In this document: positions 17,733-25,213 of the stretch, piece after piece
Position numbering within the stretch: position 1 is the first letter of the stretch
Layout of the letters: each line of letters begins with the position of its first letter
From: CADDZP01 sp035948135
Lineage (GTDB): Bacteria; Actinomycetota; Acidimicrobiia; Acidimicrobiales; AC-14
Direction: 5' to 3'
Assembly: GCA_035948135.1 (NCBI GenBank)
Contig: DASZJL010000022.1
Location: forward strand, 5,473-69,472
Length of the DNA: 64,000 nt
Position numbers and translations under genes: made by a program
The notes under the pieces: generated by a model
Told to the model about the DNA's origin: nothing
The model's database searches: none
What the model saw: only the letters and a program-made list of their open reading frames with translations

Positions 17733-17912
17733 CTCCAGCCCCCCGACCAAGCCTGAACCGTCGGGATTTCTCCCCGATCGATGTGATGGAAGCGGGCGGA
17801 GTAGGGGCCTTCCACCATGGCGGTCGGGGGGCTGGGCGTGAGCGGGGGGTCGTCTCGTTCGACCCTCCTGCTCATCTGGTGCTCTCGTCGCTCTGCCGCG
17901 TGCCTCCTTCGA

Positions 17913-18356
17913 TCAACTCGTGGGCGCCGAAGCGCCGTCTCCCGCGGCGAGCCGCTGCTCGCCGACCTGCTTCGTCTGCCGCCACGCTGCGGCATCCCAG
18001 ATCTCGATGTGGTCGTAGAGGCCGACGACGACGACGTCGCGCTCGAGGCCGGCAAAGTCGCGCAGGCCGGTCGGAATGGCGACCCGGCCCTGACGGTCGG
18101 GACTGGCCTCCATGGCGCCGGCAAAGAACGCCCGCTCCACGTCGCGCTCGCCCCGGCGGGCCCGTTCTCTGATCTCACTCGCCTTCACGTCGAACTCCTC
18201 GGGGCGCCAGAGGGCGAGGCAGCCGTCTTCTTCGCTGGTGACATACGCCTGGTCGCCCAGGTGCTCCCGAAAGCGTGCTGGGAGGATGAAGCGCCCCTTC
18301 GCGTCGAGCGCGTGCTGATACTCGCCGAGGAACGGCGCTCGCCTCCCGTCCACCAC
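17913..18356 (-). CDS. mraZ: Transcriptional regulator MraZ
   Basis: A 147-residue protein with two SpoVT/AbrB-like halves: FLGEYQHALDAKGRFILPAR, and later GAMEASPDRQGRVAIPTGLR. The DxKGR and DxQGR motifs are both intact. MraZ is a DNA-binding repressor of its own dcw operon. The start is one of two consecutive GTG codons. It is the first gene of the minus-strand cell-division operon, and the upstream region has repeated GTGAAGTGGTG elements that may be its binding sites. Confidence 0.92.
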   Translation of the reverse strand: MVDGRRAPFLGEYQHALDAKGRFILPARFREHLGDQAYVTSEEDGCLALWRPEEFDVKASEIRERARRGERDVERAFFAGAMEASPDRQGRVAIPTGLRDFAGLERDVVVVGLYDHIEIWDAAAWRQTKQVGEQRLAAGDGASAPTS

Positions 18357-18420
18357 TTCACGTCCACCGACCCGTCCATGGCACGCCAGACCCCTCCCTG
18401 CTGCACCACTTCACGCCACC
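18338..18420 (-). promoter_or_regulatory. Candidate MraZ-binding repeats
   Basis: On the minus strand two near-identical copies, GGTGGCGTGAAGTGGTG and GGTGGACGTGAAGTGGTG, lie about 55 bp apart. One is centred at about 18412 and the other overlaps the mraZ start codon region at about 18358. MraZ binds G-rich direct repeats upstream of its own gene in other bacteria, so these are good candidates. The spacing differs from the tight triple repeat of Escherichia coli, so the role is inferred. Confidence 0.4.
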
Positions 18421-18488
18421 CTACGCCCCGACGCTCCACCCGTCAACCCCGCCCCTGGTCTCGCCTCCACCTCCCTGAGTGGTCGGCG

Positions 18489-19802
18489 ATGCTGGAGTTC
18501 CCACGCGGTTTCCGCTCGTTGCGGCTCGCTCGGGGCCAGCCACTGCACGCGAGACTCGGGCCCGTGGCTCCCTCACTCCCCCTGCGGACCCGGGTGGCGA
18601 CCGGCGCCGGGCTGGCCGTCGCCGGGCTCTCCCGGCGGGTCGGCGCGGGCGAAGGGTCGGTGATCGGGGGCCGGGTGCTGCTGGCCGTCGACCCGGGGGC
18701 GCTCACGCGGCTGGCCGCCGGGCGACCGGTCGCCCTGGTCTCGGGGACCAACGGCAAGACGACGACCACGAGCATGCTGGCGGCCGCCCTGGGCACCCTG
18801 GGTCCGGTCGTCACCAACTCGACCGGGGCCAACCTCATGAGCGGGTTGGTGACGACGCTGGCCCGGGGCCGCGCGGGGGCGCCGGCAGTGCTCGAGGTCG
18901 ACGAGGGGCTGCTGCCCAGGGCCGTGGCCGGGCTGCACCCGTCGGTGGTGCTGCTCCTGAACCTCAGCCGCGATCAGCTCGACCGCATCGGCGAGGTGCG
19001 CATTCATGCTCAGCGCTGGCGCGCTGCACTCGAGGGCGCGCCCTCCACCGCAGTGGTGGCCAACGCCGACGACCCGCTGGTCGTGTGGGCAGCAGGCCTG
19101 GCGCGTCAAGTGACGTGGGTCGGCACCGGGCAGCGCTGGCGCCTCGACGCCTACTCGTGCCCGAACTGCGGCGAGCAGATCGACTGGGACGACAGCGGGC
19201 ACTGGGCGTGCACCAACTGTTCGCTGGCTCGCCCCCAGACGCACCTCTCCTTGGAAGGCGAAGACGTCGTACTCGCCGACGGCCGGCGGGTGCAGTTGCA
19301 ATTGCAGCTTCCGGGCTGGCCCAACCGGGCGAACGCGGCGATGGCCGCGGCCGGCGCCGAGGTCGTCGGTGTCGATGTAGTCGACGGGTTAGCGGCCATG
19401 GGCACGGTTGCCCACGTTGCCGGGCGCTATCAGGTGTTGTCGGTCGACGGCGTTCGGGTTCGTCTGCTCCTGGCGAAGAACCCCGCGGGTTGGGCCGAGG
19501 CGCTGGACTTGCTGCGTCCGGCGCCGATGCCCGTCGTCGTCGGCATCAACGCCCGCATCCCCGACGGCCGGGATCCTTCGTGGCTATGGGATGTGCCGTT
19601 CGAGCGCCTGCGGGGCCGGCTGGTGATCGCCACCGGCGACCGCGGCCGCGACCTCGCCGTGCGGCTGCGGTACGCGGAGGTCGAGCACCGCTTCGTCGAC
19701 GGGTATCTCGATGCCGTTCGGGCGACCGGCGCGACCGACATCGACCTCGCCGCCAACTACACGTCGTTCCAAGACGCCCGCCGGGAGCTGGCGCGTGCCT
19801 GA
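18489..19802 (+). CDS. murT: Lipid II isoglutaminyl synthase, ligase subunit MurT
   Basis: A Mur-ligase-like protein of about 437 residues with P-loop GTNGKTT at residues 86-92, a zinc-ribbon insert with Cys224, Cys227, Cys241 and Cys244 (CPNC...CTNC), and the C-terminal MurT domain. MurT activates the D-glutamate alpha-carboxylate of lipid II with ATP for amidation. The start is probably ATG 18489; GTG 18564 would give a more typical N-terminus. It is divergent from mraZ and its stop overlaps gatD by 8 nt, consistent with the obligate MurT/GatD complex. Confidence 0.93.
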   Translation: MLEFPRGFRSLRLARGQPLHARLGPVAPSLPLRTRVATGAGLAVAGLSRRVGAGEGSVIGGRVLLAVDPGALTRLAAGRPVALVSGTNGKTTTTSMLAAALGTLGPVVTNSTGANLMSGLVTTLARGRAGAPAVLEVDEGLLPRAVAGLHPSVVLLLNLSRDQLDRIGEVRIHAQRWRAALEGAPSTAVVANADDPLVVWAAGLARQVTWVGTGQRWRLDAYSCPNCGEQIDWDDSGHWACTNCSLARPQTHLSLEGEDVVLADGRRVQLQLQLPGWPNRANAAMAAAGAEVVGVDVVDGLAAMGTVAHVAGRYQVLSVDGVRVRLLLAKNPAGWAEALDLLRPAPMPVVVGINARIPDGRDPSWLWDVPFERLRGRLVIATGDRGRDLAVRLRYAEVEHRFVDGYLDAVRATGATDIDLAANYTSFQDARRELARA

Positions 19803-20529
19803 CCGGGTCTCGATCGCGCTGCTGTATCCCGAGCTCCTCGGCACCTACGGCGACGGCGGGAACGCTGCGGTGCTCGCCGAGCGGTTGCGCTGGCGCGGGA
19901 TCGAGACCGATGTCCTCACCCTCGGCGCCGGCGCCACCGTGCCGACGTCGTGCGACATCTACCTGATGGGCGGCGGCGAAGACGGCCCCCAGGCGCTGGC
20001 AGCGCGTGAGCTCAGCGAGAGCGGCGCCCTGCATGCGGCGGTCGACAACGGCGCAGTCGTCTTCGGCACGTGTGCGGGCATCCAGGTGCTCGGCCACGAG
20101 TTCGCCAACCCCGACGGCACCCCCCATCCCGGCCTCGGCCTGTTGGACGTCCGAACGCTGCGGGGCACGGGCCAGCGCGCCATTGGCGAGCTGTTGTCAG
20201 AGCCCGTCGTCGACGGCCTCCCCACCCTCACCGGCTTCGAGAACCACGGCGCCGTCACCCATCTCGGTCCCGGCGTGCAACCGCTGGGCCGTGTCGTGCG
20301 CGGTGTCGGCAACGGCGGAGGCGACGGCTCCGAGGGCGCCGTCTCCGGCCGAATCCTCGCCACTTACATGCACGGCCCCGCCCTGGCGCGCAACCCTGCA
20401 CTCGCCGACCTGCTGCTGTCCTGGGTCGTCGGCTCGCCGCTGACGCCGCTCGACGACGCCGAGGTCGACGAGCTCCGCGCCGAGCGCTTGCGGTTCGTGC
20501 GAAGGGGCCGTTGGCGGCGCAACCGCTAA
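19795..20529 (+). CDS. gatD: Lipid II isoglutaminyl synthase, glutamine amidotransferase GatD
   Basis: A class I glutamine amidotransferase-like protein of 244 residues with nucleophile Cys93 in FGTCAGIQVLG and catalytic His193 in TYMHGPALARNP. It releases ammonia from glutamine for MurT, turning D-Glu into D-isoglutamine in lipid II. The GTG start lies within the last codons of murT (8-nt overlap). Length and motif positions agree with the known staphylococcal enzyme. The product ends in a short basic tail. Confidence 0.93.
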   Translation: MPDRVSIALLYPELLGTYGDGGNAAVLAERLRWRGIETDVLTLGAGATVPTSCDIYLMGGGEDGPQALAARELSESGALHAAVDNGAVVFGTCAGIQVLGHEFANPDGTPHPGLGLLDVRTLRGTGQRAIGELLSEPVVDGLPTLTGFENHGAVTHLGPGVQPLGRVVRGVGNGGGDGSEGAVSGRILATYMHGPALARNPALADLLLSWVVGSPLTPLDDAEVDELRAERLRFVRRGRWRRNR

Positions 20530-20563
20530 CTGCGAACTGCGGCTCTCGAGGGGCGCTCGGCCG

Positions 20564-20608
20564 CTATTGCTGAGTTGTGTGCGCTACCCGCACATAAGTC
20601 AGCAATAG
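20564..20608. terminator. Hairpin between convergent genes
   Basis: CTATTGCTGA (20564-20573) and TCAGCAATAG (20599-20608) form a perfect 10-bp stem. Inside it TGTGCG and CGCACA extend the stem further. It lies in the roughly 100-bp gap between gatD (plus strand) and the lipoate-ligase-like gene (minus strand), where a bidirectional terminator is expected. There is no clear T-run on either side, and the stem is unusually AT-rich for this genome. Confidence 0.55.
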
Positions 20609-20629
20609 CAACAGGACGCCTCGACACAC

Positions 20630-21322
20630 CTACGCCGGAAGTGCCTCGATGAACGCCCGCTCGAGCTCGTTGCCATCCATCGGGAGGGCGCCTGCGACGT
20701 TGCGGATCCCCGCTGCCCCTTCTGTGCCGAGGTTCAGCAGCCGGGACATCTCGTCGGGATCCCAGCGCAGCAGCGCGGCGCACTGGAAGAGGGCGCCGGC
20801 TCGGGTGCGGCGCTGGGCGAGGCCGACGACTTTGCGGCCGTCGACGGTGACCTCGCCCGGGCCGATGCCGGCGAAGCAGACCTGGCGACACCACGGCGTA
20901 CAGATCAGCGGACCGTCGTGCCAGGCCGCCGGCACCTCGAGGGCGGCCAGCGCGTCGACCCACGCTCGACCGAGCCAGTGGAAGGAGCGGCCGACGTCGT
21001 CCTCCCAGAGCGGATCGCCCGACGGCAACAGCACGTCGACCCACAGCACTTCGCCGGGCCCGACGAGCACCGCTCCTCCCCCGCTGCGACGGCGCACGAC
21101 CGGCACGCCGCGCTCTTCGACGGCCGGCTGCGTGCTGCCGAGCACCAACGCCGGCGAGGTGACCTCGACAACCCGAGCAATGCGCTCGATCGACTCAGGC
21201 AGCGGGCGGCCGTGGACCTCGGCCGCCGTGCCGCGGACGTGCTCTACGCGGATAGCGCGGCGCCGTGCTGGAGGTACGGCTCCCAGTGGGGGTGGACCGT
21301 GCCCACGGCGACGATGATCCAC
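20630..21322 (-). CDS. Lipoate--protein ligase A/biotin ligase-like protein
   Basis: The product has the LplA/LipB-type core: ALVLGSTQP, then VVRRRSGGGAVLV, and the later DGRKVVGLAQRR. These bind the lipoyl or octanoyl adenylate and the lysine-containing partner. The start is uncertain. GTG 21322 has a near-perfect AAGGAG site at 5 nt spacing, but it lies 78 nt inside the preceding HNH gene; no ordinary start codon follows until the conserved core. The N-terminal 25 residues would then be Arg/Pro-rich and probably disordered. Substrate (lipoate, octanoate or other) is not resolved. Confidence 0.75.
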   Translation of the reverse strand: MDHRRRGHGPPPLGAVPPARRRAIRVEHVRGTAAEVHGRPLPESIERIARVVEVTSPALVLGSTQPAVEERGVPVVRRRSGGGAVLVGPGEVLWVDVLLPSGDPLWEDDVGRSFHWLGRAWVDALAALEVPAAWHDGPLICTPWCRQVCFAGIGPGEVTVDGRKVVGLAQRRTRAGALFQCAALLRWDPDEMSRLLNLGTEGAAGIRNVAGALPMDGNELERAFIEALPA

Positions 21323-21753
21323 GTCAGCTCCTTGGGCGCGGTGGGCTGACGCCGGAGCGCGAGCCCGCTCTCGTGCAGGAGCCGGTCTTCCTTCTTGGTG
21401 TTGCACGGCCGGCAGGCGGCCACCACGTTCTCCCAGATGTGCTGGCCGCCGCGGCTGCGGGGGACGACGTGGTCGATGTTCTCGGCGTGGGCACCGCAGT
21501 ACTGGCAGCGGTGGCCGTCGCGGGCGAACACCGCCCGCCGGTTGAGCGCGGCCCGGGCCCGGAACGGCACCTTGACGAAGTAGGTGAGCCTGATCACCGA
21601 CGGCACCGGGAACGTCGACCGCTCGGAGTGCAGCTCGTGGTCGGTGGAGTGGATGACCTCGGCCTTCTCCTTGAGCACCAGCACCACGGCCCGCCGGATG
21701 GGTACGACGCAGAGAGGCTCGTAGGTCGCGTTGAGCACCAGCGTCTTAGCCAC
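21244..21753 (-). CDS. HNH endonuclease family protein
   Basis: A 169-residue protein with an N-terminal strand-rich part (MAKTLVLNATYEPLCVV) and an HNH nuclease module: CQYCG, HVVPRSRGGQH and CRPCNTKK give the metal-binding cysteines and the catalytic histidine. This small HNH family is widespread and usually single-copy in actinobacteria; its cellular role is not established. The 3' end overlaps the start region of the lipoate-ligase-like gene. Confidence 0.85.
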   Translation of the reverse strand: MAKTLVLNATYEPLCVVPIRRAVVLVLKEKAEVIHSTDHELHSERSTFPVPSVIRLTYFVKVPFRARAALNRRAVFARDGHRCQYCGAHAENIDHVVPRSRGGQHIWENVVAACRPCNTKKEDRLLHESGLALRRQPTAPKELTWIIVAVGTVHPHWEPYLQHGAALSA

Positions 21754-21828
21754 GGGTCAGTTCCCGGCGCTCGCTGGTGGCACGCTCACGGCTCGCGAGG
21801 GTAACAGGAGCGCTCAACTACCCCGGGG

Positions 21829-22086
21829 TCAACCGGCGACTCGGGGATACTCCCGGCACCAGTGCAGGTAGGCGACGACGTCGGCCGGGTCCGGCTCACG
21901 GTCAGGGTCGCCGTACTGGGTCTGCAGGCGGAAGCGGAGATATGCCGCGTCGGGCGCTGGAACCGGCGGCCACCGGTGCCACCAACCGGGCTGCGCCAAC
22001 CGCACGACCTGCCTGAGTGCGACCAGCCACAGCCCGGGGCGCGCCAGCACCGAGACGGCAACCCGCCACCACCAACGCCCGCTCAG
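21829..22086 (-). CDS. Conserved small actinobacterial protein, probable CTG start
   Basis: The 85-residue product is rich in Trp and Arg, with a hydrophobic N-terminal stretch and a conserved-looking C-terminal half (APDAAYLRFRLQTQYG, then a final VVAYLHWCREYP). I have seen similar small proteins in actinobacteria but know no function. The frame has no ATG, GTG or TTG near its beginning. A CTG at 22086-22084 overlaps the ROK stop as CTGA, mirroring the ATGA/GTGA couplings elsewhere in the window, so I take it as the start. GTG further inside would remove about ten residues. Confidence 0.6.
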   Translation of the reverse strand: MSGRWWWRVAVSVLARPGLWLVALRQVVRLAQPGWWHRWPPVPAPDAAYLRFRLQTQYGDPDREPDPADVVAYLHWCREYPRVAG

Positions 22087-22994
22087 GACGACCCCCGCAG
22101 CCCCCGCCAGCCGACGGCCCCGGCCCCGACAAGTGGCCCGTCCCCGCCGAGGCCGACAGGGACGATGCGGGCCCCGGCCGAGAAGTCGAGGCGAGCACGG
22201 GCGTCGAGCTCGGCCTGGGCGGCGGCGAAGAACGGGTCGCCGAGCCCCAGGGCGACCGAGCCGCCGACGACCGCCAGGCGGAGGTCGAGCAGGTTGGCCA
22301 CCGAGGCAACGGCCCGACCGACGAGCGTCGCGGCGCGCGCCACCGTCGGCGGGTCGGCCTCGGCTGCGGGACGACCGGTGGCGGCGGCGATCGCCAACCC
22401 CGAGGCCTCGGCTTCGAGGCACCCGCGACCGCCGCAGGCGCACACGCGGCCCTCGGGCTCGACGATGACGTGGCCGATGTGGCCGGCGTTGCCGGACTCG
22501 CCGTCCAGCAGGCGTCCGTCGAGGACGATGCCACCGCCGACGCCGGTCGACACCACCATGGCGATGAAGTTGTCGACGCCCGCCGCCGCGCCTCGCCATC
22601 CCTCGCCCAACGCCAGGGCCTTGGCGTCGTTGTCGACGAAGGTCGGCAGCCCTGTCGCCGACGCGAGCCGCGCCCGCAGCGGAAAGCGGCGCCAGCCGGG
22701 GATGTTCAGCGGCGAGACCTCCTCGCCGCCCCGGGTCATGGGTCCCCCACAGCCCACCCCGCACACCACGACCTCCCCCCCACCCGACCCCGCCCTCCGC
22801 CCCCGCGGCGGCTCCGCCGCCGCGGATCCACCCCCGACCGCGTCGACCAGCGCGAGGAGCACCGAGAACAGCGTTTCGGCGTCGGCATGGCGCGGCGTCG
22901 GGCTCGTCGCCGACGTCACCAGTTCGCCCTCAGCGGTCACCAAGCCGGCGGCCATCTTGGTGCCGCCGACGTCGACGCCGAGGGCTAGATCCAT
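22083..22994 (-). CDS. ROK family sugar kinase/glucokinase-like protein
   Basis: A 303-residue ROK protein: phosphate-binding GVDVGGTKMAAG at the N-terminus, FVDNDAKALALGE with the catalytic Asp, VSTGVGGGIVLDG, and the zinc-binding CACGGRGCLE. It probably phosphorylates glucose or an amino sugar at the 6-position; no DNA-binding domain is present, so it is not a ROK repressor. An Arg/Gly-rich insert near residues 60-75 is unusual. A second ROK gene lies at 48086-49024. It starts 25 bp from the divergent moxR start. Confidence 0.85.
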   Translation of the reverse strand: MDLALGVDVGGTKMAAGLVTAEGELVTSATSPTPRHADAETLFSVLLALVDAVGGGSAAAEPPRGRRAGSGGGEVVVCGVGCGGPMTRGGEEVSPLNIPGWRRFPLRARLASATGLPTFVDNDAKALALGEGWRGAAAGVDNFIAMVVSTGVGGGIVLDGRLLDGESGNAGHIGHVIVEPEGRVCACGGRGCLEAEASGLAIAAATGRPAAEADPPTVARAATLVGRAVASVANLLDLRLAVVGGSVALGLGDPFFAAAQAELDARARLDFSAGARIVPVGLGGDGPLVGAGAVGWRGLRGSS

Positions 22995-23018
22995 AGGACC
23001 GGACAGTAGGCTTCGGAG

Positions 23019-23999
23019 GTGGCCAGGCAGCGGGTCGGCGCGCGCACCATCCAGTCGTTCGCCCAGAAGTTCGACGCCATCGTCGACAACATCACCGAGG
23101 TGATCCAGGGCAAGGACGAGCCCATTCGCCTCGCCCTCGTGTGCCTGATGGCCGAGGGCCACTTGCTCATCGAGGACGTGCCGGGCGTGGGCAAGACCAG
23201 TCTGGCCAAGGCGCTGGCGGCCAGCGTCGACGCCAGCTGGCACCGCATCCAGTTCACGCCCGACCTCCTGCCGTCCGACGTCACCGGCGTCACCGTGTGG
23301 AACCGCGCGACCGGCACCTTCGAGTTCCGGGCGGGCGGAATCTTTGCCAACGTCGTGCTCGGCGACGAGATCAACCGGGCCTCGCCGAAGACCCAGTCAG
23401 CCCTCCTCGAAGCCATGGAGGAGCGGCAGGTGACCGTCGACTCCACCACCTACCGGCTCGACTCGCCGTTCATGGTGATCGCCACCCAGAACCCCATCGA
23501 GCACGAAGGCACCTATCCCTTGCCCGAAAGCCAGCTCGACCGCTTCCTGATGCGGATCCGCATGGGCTATCCGGCCCGGAAGGCCGAGATCGCCATCCTC
23601 GACACCCACGGGGGTGCCACGGCGGCCGTCGACGACTTGAGCCCGGTGGCGTCGGCCGCCGACGTGAACGCCATGATCACGCTGGCGCAGTCGGTGCACG
23701 TGGCGCCCAGCCTGAAGGGCTACATCGTCGACTTGGCCGAGGCCACCCGCCGCCACCGCGACCTCGCCATTGGCGTGTCCCCACGCGCCGCCCTCGGGCT
23801 GCAGCGCGCGGCCCGCGCCCGGGCCGCGGCGCTCGGCCGCGAGTACGTCGTCCCCGACGACCTCAAGGATCTTGCGTTCCCGGTGCTCGAGCACCGGCTG
23901 TCCCTCACGCCCGAGGCCCAGATGCGCGGAGTCGCCCGGGCCGACGTACTGGCCGACGCGGTCGGCAGCGTGAAGGTGCCCACCGGGCGCACCGGGTGA
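23019..23999 (+). CDS. MoxR family AAA+ ATPase
   Basis: A 326-residue AAA+ ATPase with Walker A GVGKTS at 56-61, Walker B in VVLGDEINRASPKTQ, and the MoxR segment TQNPIEHEGTYPLPESQLDR. MoxR ATPases act as chaperone-like partners of DUF58 and membrane proteins encoded next to them. The GTG start is 24 bp from the divergent ROK gene, and the stop overlaps the DUF58 start by 4 nt (GTGA), so the three genes that follow form one operon. Confidence 0.92.
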   Translation: MARQRVGARTIQSFAQKFDAIVDNITEVIQGKDEPIRLALVCLMAEGHLLIEDVPGVGKTSLAKALAASVDASWHRIQFTPDLLPSDVTGVTVWNRATGTFEFRAGGIFANVVLGDEINRASPKTQSALLEAMEERQVTVDSTTYRLDSPFMVIATQNPIEHEGTYPLPESQLDRFLMRIRMGYPARKAEIAILDTHGGATAAVDDLSPVASAADVNAMITLAQSVHVAPSLKGYIVDLAEATRRHRDLAIGVSPRAALGLQRAARARAAALGREYVVPDDLKDLAFPVLEHRLSLTPEAQMRGVARADVLADAVGSVKVPTGRTG

Positions 24000-25213
24000 T
24001 CACCGCACGCGGCTGGACCCTGCTCATCGGCTCGGCCGTGCTGTGGGTCGCCGGTCGCTTGCTCGGCGCCGTCGACCTCTTCGTCCTGGGCACCGGCGGC
24101 GCCGCCCTGGTCGGCCTCGCCACGCTGCTCTCGCGGTTGCCGGGGCCGCGCCTCGACGTCCATCGCGAGCTCCATCCGCCTCGGGTCTACGCCGGCACCG
24201 AGAGCCGAGTGGAGCTCGTCGTCCGCAACGTCGGCAGCCGGCGCACGCCGGTCTTCGGGCTCCGCGATCCGTTCGACGGCGGGCGTCGCCAAGCACGCTT
24301 CCTCGTGTCGCCGCTCGCTCCGGGCGAGTCGGCCCGGGCTGCCTACCGGCTGCCTACCGAGCGGCGGGGCATCTTCACCCTCGGCCCCCTGGAGGCGAGC
24401 ATCACCGACCCCTTCGGCCTGGCGTCGCGCACCATCCGGGTGGCAGGGGCCAGCGAGCTCACCGTCTACCCCCACGTCGACTCCGTCGCCCCGCTCCCCC
24501 ACACCCGCGGTGACGACCCCCTGAGTGGGGCCGACCATCCCACCGGCGTCGCCCTCTCGGGCGAGGACTTCTACGCCCTGCGGGCCTATGAGGTCGGTGA
24601 CGACCTGCGCCGGGTGCACTGGCCGTCGACGGCCCGCCTCGACGAGCTGATGATCCGCCAGAACGAGATGCCCTGGCAGGCCCGCGTCACCGTGCTGCTC
24701 GACGTCCGCTCGCGGGCCCACAGTGGCGAGTCACTCGAGCTCGCGGTGTCGGCGGCGGCGAGCATCGTGGCCGCCTGCTGGCAGCGGGGCTCGCTCGTCC
24801 GCCTGGTGACGACCAACGGCGTCGACTCCGGGTACGGCGCCCGCAACGCCCACGTCGAGGCGATCATGGAGACGCTCGCCAGCGTGACGGCAACGCGCGA
24901 CGACCGCCTCAGCGGCGTGCTCGGCAGCCTCACCAAGCCCGGAAACGCGGGCGGCCTGGTGGCCCTGTTCACCGCGGATGCGCCCTCCAAGGAAGTCCAA
25001 AACGTGGCCCGCCTGCAGTGGCGGTTCGCGTCGCTCACCGTCGTCCTGTTCGACCGGAGCGCCTACGACCCCACAGTTGCCGCCCAAAGCCGGCGCGGAG
25101 CGGCCCCGGCCGTGGCGTCGATCGTCCACGTCGACGGGTCGCATCCATTTGCGGCCGCCTGGAACACGGCTTTCAGCGGACGGTCGGTCATGGCCGGTCG
25201 GGGGTTCGGCTGA
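23996..25213 (+). CDS. DUF58 domain protein
   Basis: A 405-residue protein with two N-terminal membrane helices (about residues 5-45), a beta-rich region, and the DUF58 hallmark YEVGDDLRRVHWPSTAR followed by a von Willebrand A-like domain with VTVLLDVRS. It is the usual partner of MoxR and is thought to assemble or regulate envelope complexes. Start GTG 23996 overlaps moxR; stop overlaps the next ATG by 1 nt. Confidence 0.9.
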   Translation: MITARGWTLLIGSAVLWVAGRLLGAVDLFVLGTGGAALVGLATLLSRLPGPRLDVHRELHPPRVYAGTESRVELVVRNVGSRRTPVFGLRDPFDGGRRQARFLVSPLAPGESARAAYRLPTERRGIFTLGPLEASITDPFGLASRTIRVAGASELTVYPHVDSVAPLPHTRGDDPLSGADHPTGVALSGEDFYALRAYEVGDDLRRVHWPSTARLDELMIRQNEMPWQARVTVLLDVRSRAHSGESLELAVSAAASIVAACWQRGSLVRLVTTNGVDSGYGARNAHVEAIMETLASVTATRDDRLSGVLGSLTKPGNAGGLVALFTADAPSKEVQNVARLQWRFASLTVVLFDRSAYDPTVAAQSRRGAAPAVASIVHVDGSHPFAAAWNTAFSGRSVMAGRGFG

